Shown: positions 18,133-30,048, counted from the first letter of the stretch. The stretch is DNA of 42,674 bases from Oscillospiraceae bacterium (GCA_028704415.1 JAQWFM010000012.1:1-42674), one strand, 5' to 3'. Notes: generated by a model from the sequence alone, not told the origin. Numbers and translations are program-made.

Positions 18133-18160
18133 AATCAGAATACCCAAAGGCATCCTGATC
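18133..18160 (-). terminator. Terminator hairpin in the cysS leader
   Basis: On the minus strand ATCAGGATGCC and GGGTATTCTGAT form an 11-pair stem with a TTT loop and five T residues, 128 bases before cysS and 240 bases after comF. It either ends the comF transcript or acts as an attenuator; a TATAAT box at about 18350-18360, before it, supports a leader. An imperfect T-box-like stretch at 18178-18196 lacks the key TGG, so I do not call a T-box. Confidence 0.65.
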
Positions 18161-18397
18161 ACTAAAAAAATAAACCTGCGATACCGACTCCTTATTTGAC
18201 ACCTCGCTTATAGCCAGGTGGGTGTCCTGCAGCGGTCTGCTATCTTCCCCTGCGATCGAAACCGGAGGCCCGATATTATTCCGCTTAACCCGAACTCCCT
18301 TTTTTGTCGTGAAGGTTCAATTAAAGAAGCCATGTACCTCAGGCAGGTTTATTATATCACAGCCTGGCCGCAGTCTCTATCAGGCGGGTGACGATTA

Positions 18398-19165
18398 TCA
18401 GTTTTTTGCCGGCGGCCATCTTGCCAGGTCACGCCTGGAACTGGCCAGAGCCAGACAATAGACCTGTGGCGCGCCAGCCGCCAAAACAGACTGGGCGGCA
18501 CTGTAGAGCGTTGAACCGCTGGACAAAACATCATCAAGTAACAACACATTGCGCTGCCGTAAAACTTGCGCATTGACCGTAAACGCTTTGCTCACATTCA
18601 TCAGCCGGCTGATACCTTCTGTTTCGCTCTGGCGTTTAGTTGCCCGATTTCTAAACAAAATGTCTGTTCTCAATTCTACATTCAGCCGGCGACTTAACGG
18701 CAGTCCCAATAACTCAGCCTGATTGTACCCTCTCTCAGCCAGACGCTGCTCTGAAAGCGGGACCGGCAGCAAAAGCCATGACGCCTGCGCGGTTTGAGCA
18801 AAGCCGGGGCAATCAGCCTGGATATCCAGACCAGCTTTATGTCCCAGTAACTGACCTAGCGGCAGCGCATACTCCGGATGCTGATGGAATTTTAGGCCCC
18901 TGATTAATTGCGGTATAACGCCTCTATAGTGGAAGGCCACCAAGGCTCTGAGCTTTTGGGCCTGGTAATAATCCACAGCTGATAATTGTCGGGTCATCGC
19001 AGGGCTAAGCACCTGCATATGACGTTCATTATGCCGCCTAAAGGGTAATTGCGCGGCACAGGCTGGACAAAGGTCCTGGAAATCACCGGACCGGTAACGG
19101 TTTCCACAAACAATACAGCAAGGCGGAAACAAAGTCATAGCTAAGGCAGCTAACCAGGCATTCAT
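18398..19165 (-). CDS. ComF family phosphoribosyltransferase-like protein
   Basis: A 255-residue protein of the ComF/GntX group. The N-terminus has a zinc-finger-like set of cysteines (PPCCIVCGNRY ... LCPACAAQL). The C-terminal half is a type I phosphoribosyltransferase fold with the PRPP loop VLLLDDVLSSGSTLYSAA. In naturally transformable bacteria ComF helps handle incoming single-stranded DNA; the enzymatic substrate, if any, is unknown. The start at 19165 has AGGAG seven bases upstream; the longer frame to 19198 lacks a site. It is transcribed away from the Tad locus. The ComEC-like protein at 8756 is a secreted hydrolase and is not proof of a competence system. Confidence 0.88.
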   Translation of the reverse strand: MNAWLAALAMTLFPPCCIVCGNRYRSGDFQDLCPACAAQLPFRRHNERHMQVLSPAMTRQLSAVDYYQAQKLRALVAFHYRGVIPQLIRGLKFHQHPEYALPLGQLLGHKAGLDIQADCPGFAQTAQASWLLLPVPLSEQRLAERGYNQAELLGLPLSRRLNVELRTDILFRNRATKRQSETEGISRLMNVSKAFTVNAQVLRQRNVLLLDDVLSSGSTLYSAAQSVLAAGAPQVYCLALASSRRDLARWPPAKN

Positions 19166-19440
19166 ATAAGGCTCCTTGTTATGGGGATTGGTTGACAAGC
19201 AAGCGCTTGAACCTGTTACAAAGCATACACTGTTTGCCTTGCTCTGCAGATCTCAGTTTTACAACCAGAAAAGATCCGTTCGCCCTTTATGCTTATTTAA
19301 CTGTGAAGCTCCCGTTTTGCTTAAGTCCATCTCGCTCAGGTTAGCCGGTTTGGAAGCGAATTTGTCAGATTTTGTCGGTTTAAAATGCCGGCAGTTTTCG
19401 GAGCAGCCAGTAAGATGAAAGCAACGAACGGAGGAACCCC

Positions 19441-20421
19441 ATGCTGACGATTTGGATTCTGGATCAAGAAAAAATATATCGTGAAAGTCTGCGCCGCTAT
19501 TTACTGAAGCAACGGCCTGATTATGCAGTCAAGCTTTGGGACGGTCCGGAAAAAATACCCGCGGCCTGGCAAGCAGACGCTCCTGATTTGCTCATATATA
19601 CACCCCGGCAATGGATAAAACCAATCGCTGTCCCAGACCTAACACGGACCATCAGTTTGCAGTTGCCCGGCATCCCGGTTCAATCACAAAAGCAGACAGA
19701 CACCCAGACCGCTCCTTTAGCTACCACTACGCCGGGTATAATATTGCCAAGGCTGAACTCAGCCTCAGCTATCCTGACCGCAATAGACCAATACTGCTCT
19801 AACCAGTCTCAGGTCCAAAGTCAGGCTGAGCAGCTGACGACCTATTTGGTTTTATATCCTGTGGTGCCGCCGCCACATTGTCCGCCGCTGAAAGCAAATA
19901 TTGCCCGGCAGCAACAAGCCGGTAAGCAAATCCTGTATTTAAATATAGCTCCTGCTTTCGTTAAATTTCCGCTGGGTTGGGCAGCTGATTCCGCTGAAGC
20001 TCAGGCAAATCAATACAGCTTGTCCAGGCTTTTACTGCGTTTGCCTGAAGCCGGCCAGGACAGTCCGGACTTGTGGCCGTACCTAAGGCGCTGTCCTGCC
20101 GGAGGCCTGGCTTTTCCCCGTTTTTTGCGGGCAGATGACGCATATGGTCTGGAACCCCGGCTTCTGTTCAATCTATACCAGACGGTAGTTCAAATGATCA
20201 AGCAACAGTCTGAATCCTTTTGTCTGGTTATACAGTTTGGTGCGCTTTCCCTGCAATTACCGGCACGTTTATTACCCTATGCCGATGCGTTAATCTCAGT
20301 TGCAGATGAGCATAACTGTTCGGTAAATGACTGGAAGGATGAATTGACTGAATTTCTGAAAGCAAAACCTGAGCACTGTAGTTTTGGGGAATATACCACA
20401 GGAGGAGCAGCCTATGATTAA
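19441..20421 (+). CDS. TadZ/CpaE-like protein lacking a P-loop
   Basis: First gene of the Tad pilus locus, 326 residues. The N-terminus resembles the receiver-like domain of TadZ/CpaE (TIWILDQEKIYRESLRRYLL ... DAPDLLIYTP). The rest follows the plan of their ParA-like ATPase domain, with the typical strand GKQILYLNIAPA and a closing segment YADALISVADEHN. Where family members carry a Walker A loop, this one has VVPPPHCPPLKANIA, so ATP binding by the usual loop looks lost. TadZ proteins place the pilus machine at a cell pole or focus. Start ATG with GGAGG six bases upstream; the end overlaps cpaF by eight bases. Assignment rests on fold pattern and context. Confidence 0.6.
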   Translation: MLTIWILDQEKIYRESLRRYLLKQRPDYAVKLWDGPEKIPAAWQADAPDLLIYTPRQWIKPIAVPDLTRTISLQLPGIPVQSQKQTDTQTAPLATTTPGIILPRLNSASAILTAIDQYCSNQSQVQSQAEQLTTYLVLYPVVPPPHCPPLKANIARQQQAGKQILYLNIAPAFVKFPLGWAADSAEAQANQYSLSRLLLRLPEAGQDSPDLWPYLRRCPAGGLAFPRFLRADDAYGLEPRLLFNLYQTVVQMIKQQSESFCLVIQFGALSLQLPARLLPYADALISVADEHNCSVNDWKDELTEFLKAKPEHCSFGEYTTGGAAYD

Positions 20422-21649
20422 GTCCAGTGTTATGAGAAACAGCAGGCATAAACAATCGGCCTCTACTTCGAGCACTCCAAATATGAAACCAGACAGCAGC
20501 AGCGCTTTTGCCTGCCACCTGCGGGAAGCGCTGTTGCAGCGTCTGGGAGCTAACAGTTTACCGCCCAGTAGCAAGCTTCAGCAAATGATAGCAGATATCC
20601 TGGATCATTCTTTACTAGAAGCTGATCTGGTCTGGCCATTGGCTAAACGCCAAAAAACCATAAAACTGGTGCTGGACCAGATTAATGGTTTAGATGTATT
20701 GCAACCATTTATGGATAACCCCGGCATCACTGAAATTATGGTTAACGGACCGCATCGGGTTTTTGTTGAACAAGCCGGCCAGATTACTGAGACTGACTGC
20801 CACTTCAGGGACGCTCAGCATATGACTGAGGTCTTGCTGCATTTGTTTAGTCAGGCTGACCGGCCGTTAAATTACTGGCACCCTATAGCAGATAGCCGTC
20901 TGGCAGATGGCAGTCGGATAAACGCCATTTTGCCGCCGGTCGCGCCTGATGGTCCTATTCTGACCATCAGGAAATTCACCGGCATCCGTCATGATGGGGC
21001 AGCTTTATGCAGCAGCGGATTTGTACCGGCTACCTGGCTGCAATTTCTAGAAGCAGCTATCCGACAAAAAAAGAACATTTTTATCAGCGGCGGAACCGGC
21101 AGCGGAAAGACCACCTTACTTAATGTCCTGTCTGCCGCCATTCCTTCGGATCAAAGAATCGTGACGGTTGAAGACTCAGCTGAGCTGCAGTTACAGCAAC
21201 ATCGCAATCTGGTCCGACTGGAATGCCGCAGCAGTGGTCAGGATCCCAGTGCCGCCACGCCAATGAGCGAATTAATCCGGACGGCGCTGCGGCTACGGCC
21301 TGACCGACTGATTGTTCGCGAAGTACGGGGCGCGGAAGCGTTTGATTTACTGACTTCACTGAATACCGGCCACCCCGGCACCTTATGCACCTTACATGCC
21401 AATTCCTGCCAGGATATCCTCTACCGTCTGGCTAATCTGATTCTGCCAGTCTCCAGGCTGCCTTATGACATGATTTTACGGGAACTATATGCCAACGCTG
21501 ACTACCTGGTTCAGATCGAACGGCAAACTAATGGCCGCCGGCAGGTTAAAGAAATTGCCGCAGTCTGTAAGCAACAGTCTAAGGGGATTAAGGTGCTGTA
21601 TCAAGCTGCTGCACCTGACCAGCCGGATTTGGCGGATGGTGCGGTATGA
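20414..21649 (+). CDS. CpaF/TadA family secretion ATPase
   Basis: Hexameric ATPase that powers Tad (Flp) pilus assembly at the inner face of the membrane; 411 residues. Features in order: helical N-terminal region with LDVLQPFMDNPGITEIMVNGP, the TIRKF segment, Walker A GGTGSGKTTLL at 226-236, VTVEDSAELQL, the RPDRLIVREVRGAEAFDLL Walker B region and the TLHANS histidine box. Most relatives read VGEVRG; here it is VREVRG, which still keeps the Glu. The ATG at 20414 has GGAGGAG upstream and overlaps the preceding stop; its own stop overlaps the next start as ATGA. This is a tightly coupled operon. Confidence 0.95.
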   Translation: MIKSSVMRNSRHKQSASTSSTPNMKPDSSSAFACHLREALLQRLGANSLPPSSKLQQMIADILDHSLLEADLVWPLAKRQKTIKLVLDQINGLDVLQPFMDNPGITEIMVNGPHRVFVEQAGQITETDCHFRDAQHMTEVLLHLFSQADRPLNYWHPIADSRLADGSRINAILPPVAPDGPILTIRKFTGIRHDGAALCSSGFVPATWLQFLEAAIRQKKNIFISGGTGSGKTTLLNVLSAAIPSDQRIVTVEDSAELQLQQHRNLVRLECRSSGQDPSAATPMSELIRTALRLRPDRLIVREVRGAEAFDLLTSLNTGHPGTLCTLHANSCQDILYRLANLILPVSRLPYDMILRELYANADYLVQIERQTNGRRQVKEIAAVCKQQSKGIKVLYQAAAPDQPDLADGAV

Positions 21650-23274
21650 CGGTCTCGCGCCTGCAAGCTTTGCTCATCTATCTGCTGTCCACCGGACTGG
21701 TATTTGCGGCGGCGATGGCTTATTTTACCAATCTGAAACTAAGTATCATCATCGCACTGATCTTTGCTTTTGTCCCTTATTTAAGCATTCAGCACTATCT
21801 GGGCCAGAAAGCTCAGCAGGCCTGCCGGAGTACAGCCGTTTTGTATTTACAGTATCTGCTTTCGGGCCTTACCGGCGGTAAATCCCTTGAAAAAATGATC
21901 CGACAGGCAGGCGGACAGTTTTGTCCACCAGCTTTGCAATCAGCCGATTTTCGCCAATGGCTCTCCTACGTAAACCGGGATCTGGACGCCCAGATGCCGT
22001 TAGCGCAGGCGCTATCCTCACACCTGACAGTTTTGGTCAGTCCGGATGTCGGAACCGCAATCAGTATGCTGGCTAAAGCTGTGCAGTTAGGCGCCAGAGC
22101 GCAGGATTTTATTGAATCAGCTATCCGGATGCTCAATGAACAGGATCGTTTGACTGAAGAGGTGGCAGCGGAGAATGCCAGGGACCGGCTTGAGGCTACA
22201 GTCTTGAATTACCTGCCGTTAGCGCTGGCAATCATTCTCCGCCAGATGTGGGGGCAGACCAGCCAGGCTGCCAGTCCGCCCTCCCGACAATTCTGGTTGA
22301 CCTTGCTTTCCTTCTGTTTACTTCTATTGTCTTGGCTCATCTCGACTTACGTAAAAGTCAAAAAAGAGTCTTCCGGCCAGTCAAAAAGCCACCGACAGGC
22401 CGCAATTATCAGCCGGCTACCGCTGCGGCGTTTCGTCAAAAATAAATCAGCCTGGCATCCGGTAATTGACCGGCTGGCCTCATTATATCCTGCGGCGCGG
22501 CGCTTAAAGTTATACCAGGCCTTTAGTTTAAGTCAATTAGCCCAGGCTGCCAGGACCAGCGCCAAGTCTGCCGATCGCAACCTGGGGGACCGGTCTGAGC
22601 AAACAACCGGGCACACTGAGCCAGAACCGCTGCCTGCCTATCTGCAGTTCATTCGCCAGTTGACTGCAGAAAAGCTTGATGCCTTACTTATTGGATTGTT
22701 AATCGGCTCGCTTGCTGGCCTGTTTTGGCTTCCGGCGCTCTGTCTCTTTCCCCTGCTGACCCTGCTAATAGCTTTGGCACATGATCAACGGATTCTGGAG
22801 CAAGCTAAAGAAACAGAGTTACAGCTTTTGAATGATCTGCCTTATTTTTTAGTGATAAGCAGCCGCCTACTTGAAGCCGGAATGAGTATGGCTCAGGCTA
22901 TGCAGATCAGTTCGGACCAGCTGGTCCCTGAACGACCTTTATATTGGGTGATTAGCCGCATATTAGTCAGAGTTTCTTCAGGTTTACCAGCCGGACCTGA
23001 ATTAGCCGCGCTGGCGGCGAGACTTTCTACCCCCACAGCCCAGTCAGCTTTAATGTTGCTGGAGCAATATGAACGTATGGGACAGCCGCATATTTTATCC
23101 AGATTAAGTGAACAGGCTTCCCGTTGCTGGGAATTGCTGCGTAATGGGATGCGCAAGGGAGCCGAACAGCGCGCGGCGCTGCTACTCATCCCCATGATGC
23201 TGGATCTGGTGGCCGTCATCCTGCTGGCCATGGCACCGTCGTTGGATCTGCTGAGTCAGGGGCTGCAGTTTTGA
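21646..23274 (+). CDS. TadB-TadC fusion, two T2SS-F domains
   Basis: A 542-residue integral membrane protein. Tad systems usually have two adjacent proteins of about 300 residues, TadB and TadC, each with one type II secretion F domain. Here one frame carries two such modules. The first runs from two N-terminal helices (about 7-46), through a cytoplasmic domain with FIESAIRMLNEQDRLTEEVAAENARDR, to helices near 195-250. The second has helices near 340-380, then LQLLNDLPYFLVISSRLLEAGMSMAQAM and a last helix at 510-535. A hydrophilic stretch of about 60 residues (near 280-340) joins them. The start overlaps cpaF by four bases. The frame is continuous, so a fusion rather than a frameshift artefact is the direct reading. 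Confidence 0.85.
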   Translation: MTVSRLQALLIYLLSTGLVFAAAMAYFTNLKLSIIIALIFAFVPYLSIQHYLGQKAQQACRSTAVLYLQYLLSGLTGGKSLEKMIRQAGGQFCPPALQSADFRQWLSYVNRDLDAQMPLAQALSSHLTVLVSPDVGTAISMLAKAVQLGARAQDFIESAIRMLNEQDRLTEEVAAENARDRLEATVLNYLPLALAIILRQMWGQTSQAASPPSRQFWLTLLSFCLLLLSWLISTYVKVKKESSGQSKSHRQAAIISRLPLRRFVKNKSAWHPVIDRLASLYPAARRLKLYQAFSLSQLAQAARTSAKSADRNLGDRSEQTTGHTEPEPLPAYLQFIRQLTAEKLDALLIGLLIGSLAGLFWLPALCLFPLLTLLIALAHDQRILEQAKETELQLLNDLPYFLVISSRLLEAGMSMAQAMQISSDQLVPERPLYWVISRILVRVSSGLPAGPELAALAARLSTPTAQSALMLLEQYERMGQPHILSRLSEQASRCWELLRNGMRKGAEQRAALLLIPMMLDLVAVILLAMAPSLDLLSQGLQF

Positions 23275-23388
23275 CTAATTTGTCAGTTTCTGTCTGGAAG
23301 CAGTCCTGATCCAAGGCTGTCCCACTGATATGCTAAGCTCATCCACAAGGTAAAACACCCCTTAACCGGACATAATCAGGAGGTATTT

Positions 23389-23622
23389 ATGAAAAAGAAT
23401 TGTCGCTACGCATCAGATCCTGCCCGTAAACTTGCTCACGTCAAGACGCCGGAGCCGCTGCAGGATGATCACGGTATGGGCACTTTGGAGATTGTTATTT
23501 TAATTGCCGCTTTATTGGCCCTGGCGCTGATTTTCAACCGACAGATTCAAAGTTTTGCATCCAGTATTTTTCAGAAAGTCTTTAATGGCGGCAGCATTTT
23601 GAATCAGATTGGCGGATATTAA
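23389..23622 (+). CDS. Flp1-like type IVb pilin
   Basis: Small pilin candidate of 77 residues. After a basic hydrophilic leader of 29 residues comes HGMGTLEIVILIAALLALAL. Cleavage between Gly29 and Met30 would put a Glu at position +5 of the mature protein, the hallmark of type IV pilin processing. The mature chain would be one hydrophobic helix with a short tail (FNGGSILNQIGGY), as in the Flp1 group found in clostridial Tad loci. AGGAGG precedes the ATG. It lies 114 bases after the TadB-TadC gene, possibly with extra local expression. No prepilin peptidase is in the window. Confidence 0.85.
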   Translation: MKKNCRYASDPARKLAHVKTPEPLQDDHGMGTLEIVILIAALLALALIFNRQIQSFASSIFQKVFNGGSILNQIGGY

Positions 23623-23645
23623 CGGCAAAGGAAGACAGAAAGAAG

Positions 23646-25121
23646 ATGTTAGGCAAAGATTTGCTGACTTACTGGCAATTGGAGACCGATCCTCAAATGC
23701 CCGGACAAATTCTGCGGCGCAGCTCCCATAAAGAAAACCTGGCCGCAAACTATCAGTATCAGATCATGCAGCTGCAGCAGCATCAGTCAGCCTGGCCGTT
23801 TTTACCCGTCAGCAGACTAGCGTTTCCGGCAGAAGATGTGCTGGTTTGGTCGGTTGCAGGCTTGACGCCGTTTACGGAAAAGTATCCTGGAAAGCAGAAG
23901 CCTGCTGATGTACGACAGTGTCTGACACAGATCAGCGCCGCCATGCTGAAGCTGGAAGAGTTCTTGCTCTGGCCTAACCGGCTCTTACTGGCCCTGGATC
24001 AGATATATGTTCAGTCAGCGCCAGCTCCTGATTCCCATGGTCCAGCGGACCAACTACTTTTTTTATATGTACCGGCCAGTCAAACGGACAGCCCTATAGA
24101 ACCAAATGAACAAGAACTGCTGTGGCGGTTTATCCAAGACTGTTTAAGCCGGGCAGAGTGGACAGCGCTTTTAAGTGATCACGAAATATTCAGTTTGCAG
24201 CAAGCCGCCGCACAAGGTGCCTGTGGTTTGACTAAGCTGCTGGAGCAAGCGGACTTTTTACCCAGTCACGCCGTAAAACCTTCCTGGCGGGAACGTAAAG
24301 CCAGGCAAAACAAAACCAGACCTGTCCCCCGGCAGGGTGCGCCAAAGGAGGAGCAGCACCGCAAGGCCAATGCAGGCATCGCCCGACTTAAGCAGTTACT
24401 GCAGCAACCGTACAGCTTTCCCATACTGATGCTGGAAGAACTGACCTTATTGCTCCTGGCCAATTTATGCTTTTCCATTTTTTTAAAGGAAAGTGACTGG
24501 CTGTTTCTGGTTATGGCAGCCGGCCTGATCACCCTGTTGTTAATTTGCAATATATATTTGCTGGCTTCTCCCCAGTCACCCTACCGCATACAGACAAGTC
24601 AATTTGAGAAGGTACAAGCCCAGGCAGAACGGCGGTCGTATGAAATTGGTAAACGCCAATACCAAGATAAACGAAGTCAAACAACGACCGGTCAGAATAT
24701 ACGCCCGGCCGTCCCCGTAGTTGAACCGCCTGATAAAGCTAATTCGGAAATGGCTTTATCTCCGGCCGCGGAGTTATACGACTTGGCAGGAGGATCCGCA
24801 GCGGCTTATAAGCAACTTTTCCGCGATATTGCCTTTAGGGCCCATGAAGTATATCCTCTGGCCGTATTAGTCAGTAAAAAAACATTTTTAGGCCATAGTC
24901 AGAGGCATTGTAATGTCCGGCTGACAGATAGCTCAGTTGATGCCATCCACGCCCGAATTGACTGTCTCAATGGACAATATCAAATTACTGATTTGGATTC
25001 CGTACACGGCACGTTTGTAAACGGTATCAGGCTCAGCGCCGACAGTCCCTATCCGCTCCGTGGAGATGAAACAATCACGCTGGGTCAAAAAAACCTGTTC
25101 TTCAGACTGGATACTAACTAG
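23646..25121 (+). CDS. Tad-locus FHA-domain protein (DUF6382-type N-terminus)
   Basis: A 491-residue protein. The N-terminal 190 residues (LTYWQLETDPQMPGQILRR ...) resemble the DUF6382 domain that accompanies Tad genes in clostridia. Two hydrophobic helices near residues 258-310 anchor it in the membrane. The C-terminal 90 residues are a forkhead-associated domain with the expected FLGHSQRHCNVRL, VDAIHARI and DLDSVHGTFVNG motifs, which bind phosphothreonine. This suggests that pilus assembly is tuned by Ser/Thr phosphorylation; no kinase is in the window. It starts 23 bases after the pilin. Its last codons overlap the terminator of the converging ATP synthase operon. Confidence 0.87.
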   Translation: MLGKDLLTYWQLETDPQMPGQILRRSSHKENLAANYQYQIMQLQQHQSAWPFLPVSRLAFPAEDVLVWSVAGLTPFTEKYPGKQKPADVRQCLTQISAAMLKLEEFLLWPNRLLLALDQIYVQSAPAPDSHGPADQLLFLYVPASQTDSPIEPNEQELLWRFIQDCLSRAEWTALLSDHEIFSLQQAAAQGACGLTKLLEQADFLPSHAVKPSWRERKARQNKTRPVPRQGAPKEEQHRKANAGIARLKQLLQQPYSFPILMLEELTLLLLANLCFSIFLKESDWLFLVMAAGLITLLLICNIYLLASPQSPYRIQTSQFEKVQAQAERRSYEIGKRQYQDKRSQTTTGQNIRPAVPVVEPPDKANSEMALSPAAELYDLAGGSAAAYKQLFRDIAFRAHEVYPLAVLVSKKTFLGHSQRHCNVRLTDSSVDAIHARIDCLNGQYQITDLDSVHGTFVNGIRLSADSPYPLRGDETITLGQKNLFFRLDTN

Positions 25122-25144
25122 CCGTCAGAGCGTCGAACAGGTTT
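25087..25144 (-). terminator. Terminator of the ATP synthase operon inside the end of the FHA gene
   Basis: AAACCTGTTC (25091-25100) and GAACAGGTTT (25135-25144) are perfect ten-base arms. Read on the minus strand the stem ends in seven T residues, 24 bases past the atpC stop. The T-run and one arm lie within the coding end of the converging plus-strand gene. In the plus direction the T-run is poor. Confidence 0.75.
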
Positions 25145-25167
25145 AGCTTTACAAAATGCCGGGCACT

Positions 25168-28066
<2,899 letters not shown>

Positions 28067-28101
28067 TACAATCACCTAATGGTATCCGGCGGAAGCTTGA
28101 T

Positions 28102-30042
28102 TTAATCCGCCTCATCTACCAGTTGTTCCTGCTGCCACTGCGGCAGATAATCCGCACACAGCCGTTTAACCTCGGCCTGATCCTCGTCCGCAAAGAGACC
28201 GCTGTCAGATATCCGCTTAAGGACATCCCGGTGGACATTTTGCAGATAGCGGGTTAGGGCCAGAGCAAACAGATGTACTTCTTCCGTCGCCAGAGTGGAA
28301 AAGGCACCCTGGGTAGCCAGGTAAAGCAAAATAACACTTTCAGGCATAGACCTGGGGCTGTACTGAGGCTGTTTGAGAATTTCGTTAAGGCTCTTGCCTT
28401 TGGCCAGCTGCTGCTGCGTCTCAGCATCAAGGTCAGAGCCAAACTGCGAAAATGACGCAATTTCATTGTACTGAGCCAGGCTGATACGCAGGGACCCTGC
28501 CACCTTTTTCATAGCCTTGGCTTGAGCCGCACCGCCCACACGGGAAACCGACAGGCCAACATTGATGGCCGGGCGCTGACCGGAGAAAAACAGATCCGTC
28601 TCCAGGTAAATCTGGCCATCAGTAATGGAAATGACATTGGTCGGGATATAAGCGGATATGTCCCCGCTCTGAGTCTCAACAATAGGCAAGGCGGTCAGGG
28701 AGCCGCCGCCCAGGGTATCACTTAAATGCGCGGAACGCTCCAGTAAGCGGGAATGCAGATAAAAGATATCGCCGGGATAAGCTTCACGGCCCGGTGGTCT
28801 GCGGAGCAGCAAGGATATGTTACGGTAGGCCTGGGCATTCTTAGTTAAATCATCATATACGATCAGCACATCCTTATGCTGCTCATACATCCAGTACTCA
28901 GCAATGGCAGTGGCTGAAAAGGGTGCAATATACTGCATGGAGGCCTGGTCAGCGGCACCTGCCGCCACAATTGTCGTGTAGCGCATGGCGCCGCGCTGCC
29001 GCAAAGTTTCTACCACACTGGCCAGCGTAGACATTTTTTGACCAATAGCTACATAAACACAGTACACGCCCTGACTGGCCTGATTGATGATGGTATCCAC
29101 CACAATAGCCGTTTTACCCGTCTGGCGATCACCAATAATCAGTTCGCGCTGACCGCGGCCGACCGGGGTCATGGCGTCTATGGCGGTAATGCCGGTGTAA
29201 AGCGGGGTAGTGACCGGCTGACGATCAACCACTGAAGCTGCCGGCGCCTCTATCTCACGGTAGCCAGCCGGAGTAATCGGGCCGTCTTCATCAATCGGCT
29301 GGCCTAAGGCATCAACAACACGGCCCAGCAGGCTGTCGCCCACGGGCACCGCCACCGTGTGACCGGTGCGCTTACATATGGAACCTTCCTGAACCTCGTC
29401 AATATCGCCCAGCAGAACCACACCAATCTGCTCTTCTTCCAGGTTCATGGCAATTCCAGAAGCCTTATTGGAAAAAATGAGCAGCTCGTCATTCATACAG
29501 TTATTCAGACCTGCTACATAAGCAATGCCGTCGGCTACCCGGATAACCTGGCCGACTTCATCTATATAGACCTGATCCACCACCGGTACGCTGTCACCAT
29601 CGCTGCGGCTTTTAGCTCCGGGCGCCACGGCCGCCTTATCGCTGCTGTTTAGTGGTTCCGGCGTGGTATTCCACAAGAAATCCAGCGAGGTCTTGTCACT
29701 GTCAGTCTTGAGGAAACGGTCGACCAACTCCCTCAGCTGGCTTTTTTGTTCCTTCAACAGGTCCTTTACATCAACATTATCACCACTGATTTGCTGCAGT
29801 TCTTTATGGAGCAAATCAGATATATAGCCTAAACGACCCTTAATTGAGTAGTCGAAACGCTTATCATCAAAATAGACAATGATACCCCCCAGGAGGGATG
29901 TATCAATTTCCTGACTCATATCAAGATCAGTATTCAAGTATCCAAAGTGCTCCGCAAAAGCGCTGGCAATCTGCATTGCCTTTTCTTCCGGGATTCCGGA
30001 TGCAGAAACGATCCTGATTACCTTTTTCATTTTATTTGCCAT
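28102..30042 (-). CDS. atpA: Fused ATP synthase delta C-terminal domain and alpha subunit
   Basis: A 646-residue protein; normal alpha subunits have about 500-510. Residues from about 156 on are a complete alpha subunit: [22 protein letters not shown], Walker A GDRQTGKT at 304-311, and the alpha C-terminal domain. Residues 5-82 match the C-terminal domain of delta/[24 protein letters not shown], then [21 protein letters not shown] and [13 protein letters not shown], the counterpart of the delta DPSLIGG...GDKVIDASVRGRL signature. A linker (83-155) includes a charged helix ([19 protein letters not shown]) and a Ser/Pro-rich stretch. No separate delta gene exists between atpF and this gene, and the six-helix N-terminal domain of delta is missing. 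ATG with GAGGG ten bases upstream. Confidence 0.92.
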   Translation of the reverse strand: MANKMKKVIRIVSASGIPEEKAMQIASAFAEHFGYLNTDLDMSQEIDTSLLGGIIVYFDDKRFDYSIKGRLGYISDLLHKELQQISGDNVDVKDLLKEQKSQLRELVDRFLKTDSDKTSLDFLWNTTPEPLNSSDKAAVAPGAKSRSDGDSVPVVDQVYIDEVGQVIRVADGIAYVAGLNNCMNDELLIFSNKASGIAMNLEEEQIGVVLLGDIDEVQEGSICKRTGHTVAVPVGDSLLGRVVDALGQPIDEDGPITPAGYREIEAPAASVVDRQPVTTPLYTGITAIDAMTPVGRGQRELIIGDRQTGKTAIVVDTIINQASQGVYCVYVAIGQKMSTLASVVETLRQRGAMRYTTIVAAGAADQASMQYIAPFSATAIAEYWMYEQHKDVLIVYDDLTKNAQAYRNISLLLRRPPGREAYPGDIFYLHSRLLERSAHLSDTLGGGSLTALPIVETQSGDISAYIPTNVISITDGQIYLETDLFFSGQRPAINVGLSVSRVGGAAQAKAMKKVAGSLRISLAQYNEIASFSQFGSDLDAETQQQLAKGKSLNEILKQPQYSPRSMPESVILLYLATQGAFSTLATEEVHLFALALTRYLQNVHRDVLKRISDSGLFADEDQAEVKRLCADYLPQWQQEQLVDEAD

Positions 30043-30048
30043 AGCAAG

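Noticed and set aside
18178-18196. T-box-like stretch (AATAAGGAGTCGGTATCGC on the minus strand) before cysS
   Set aside because: It resembles the T-box but lacks the TGGN bulge that pairs with the tRNA end, and I could not find a specifier loop. Noted as a possibility only.
19192-19221. TTGACA with 18 bases and TTACAA as a promoter for the Tad operon
   Set aside because: The -10 box is poor and the site lies 220 bases upstream of the first gene; plausible but not firm enough to list.
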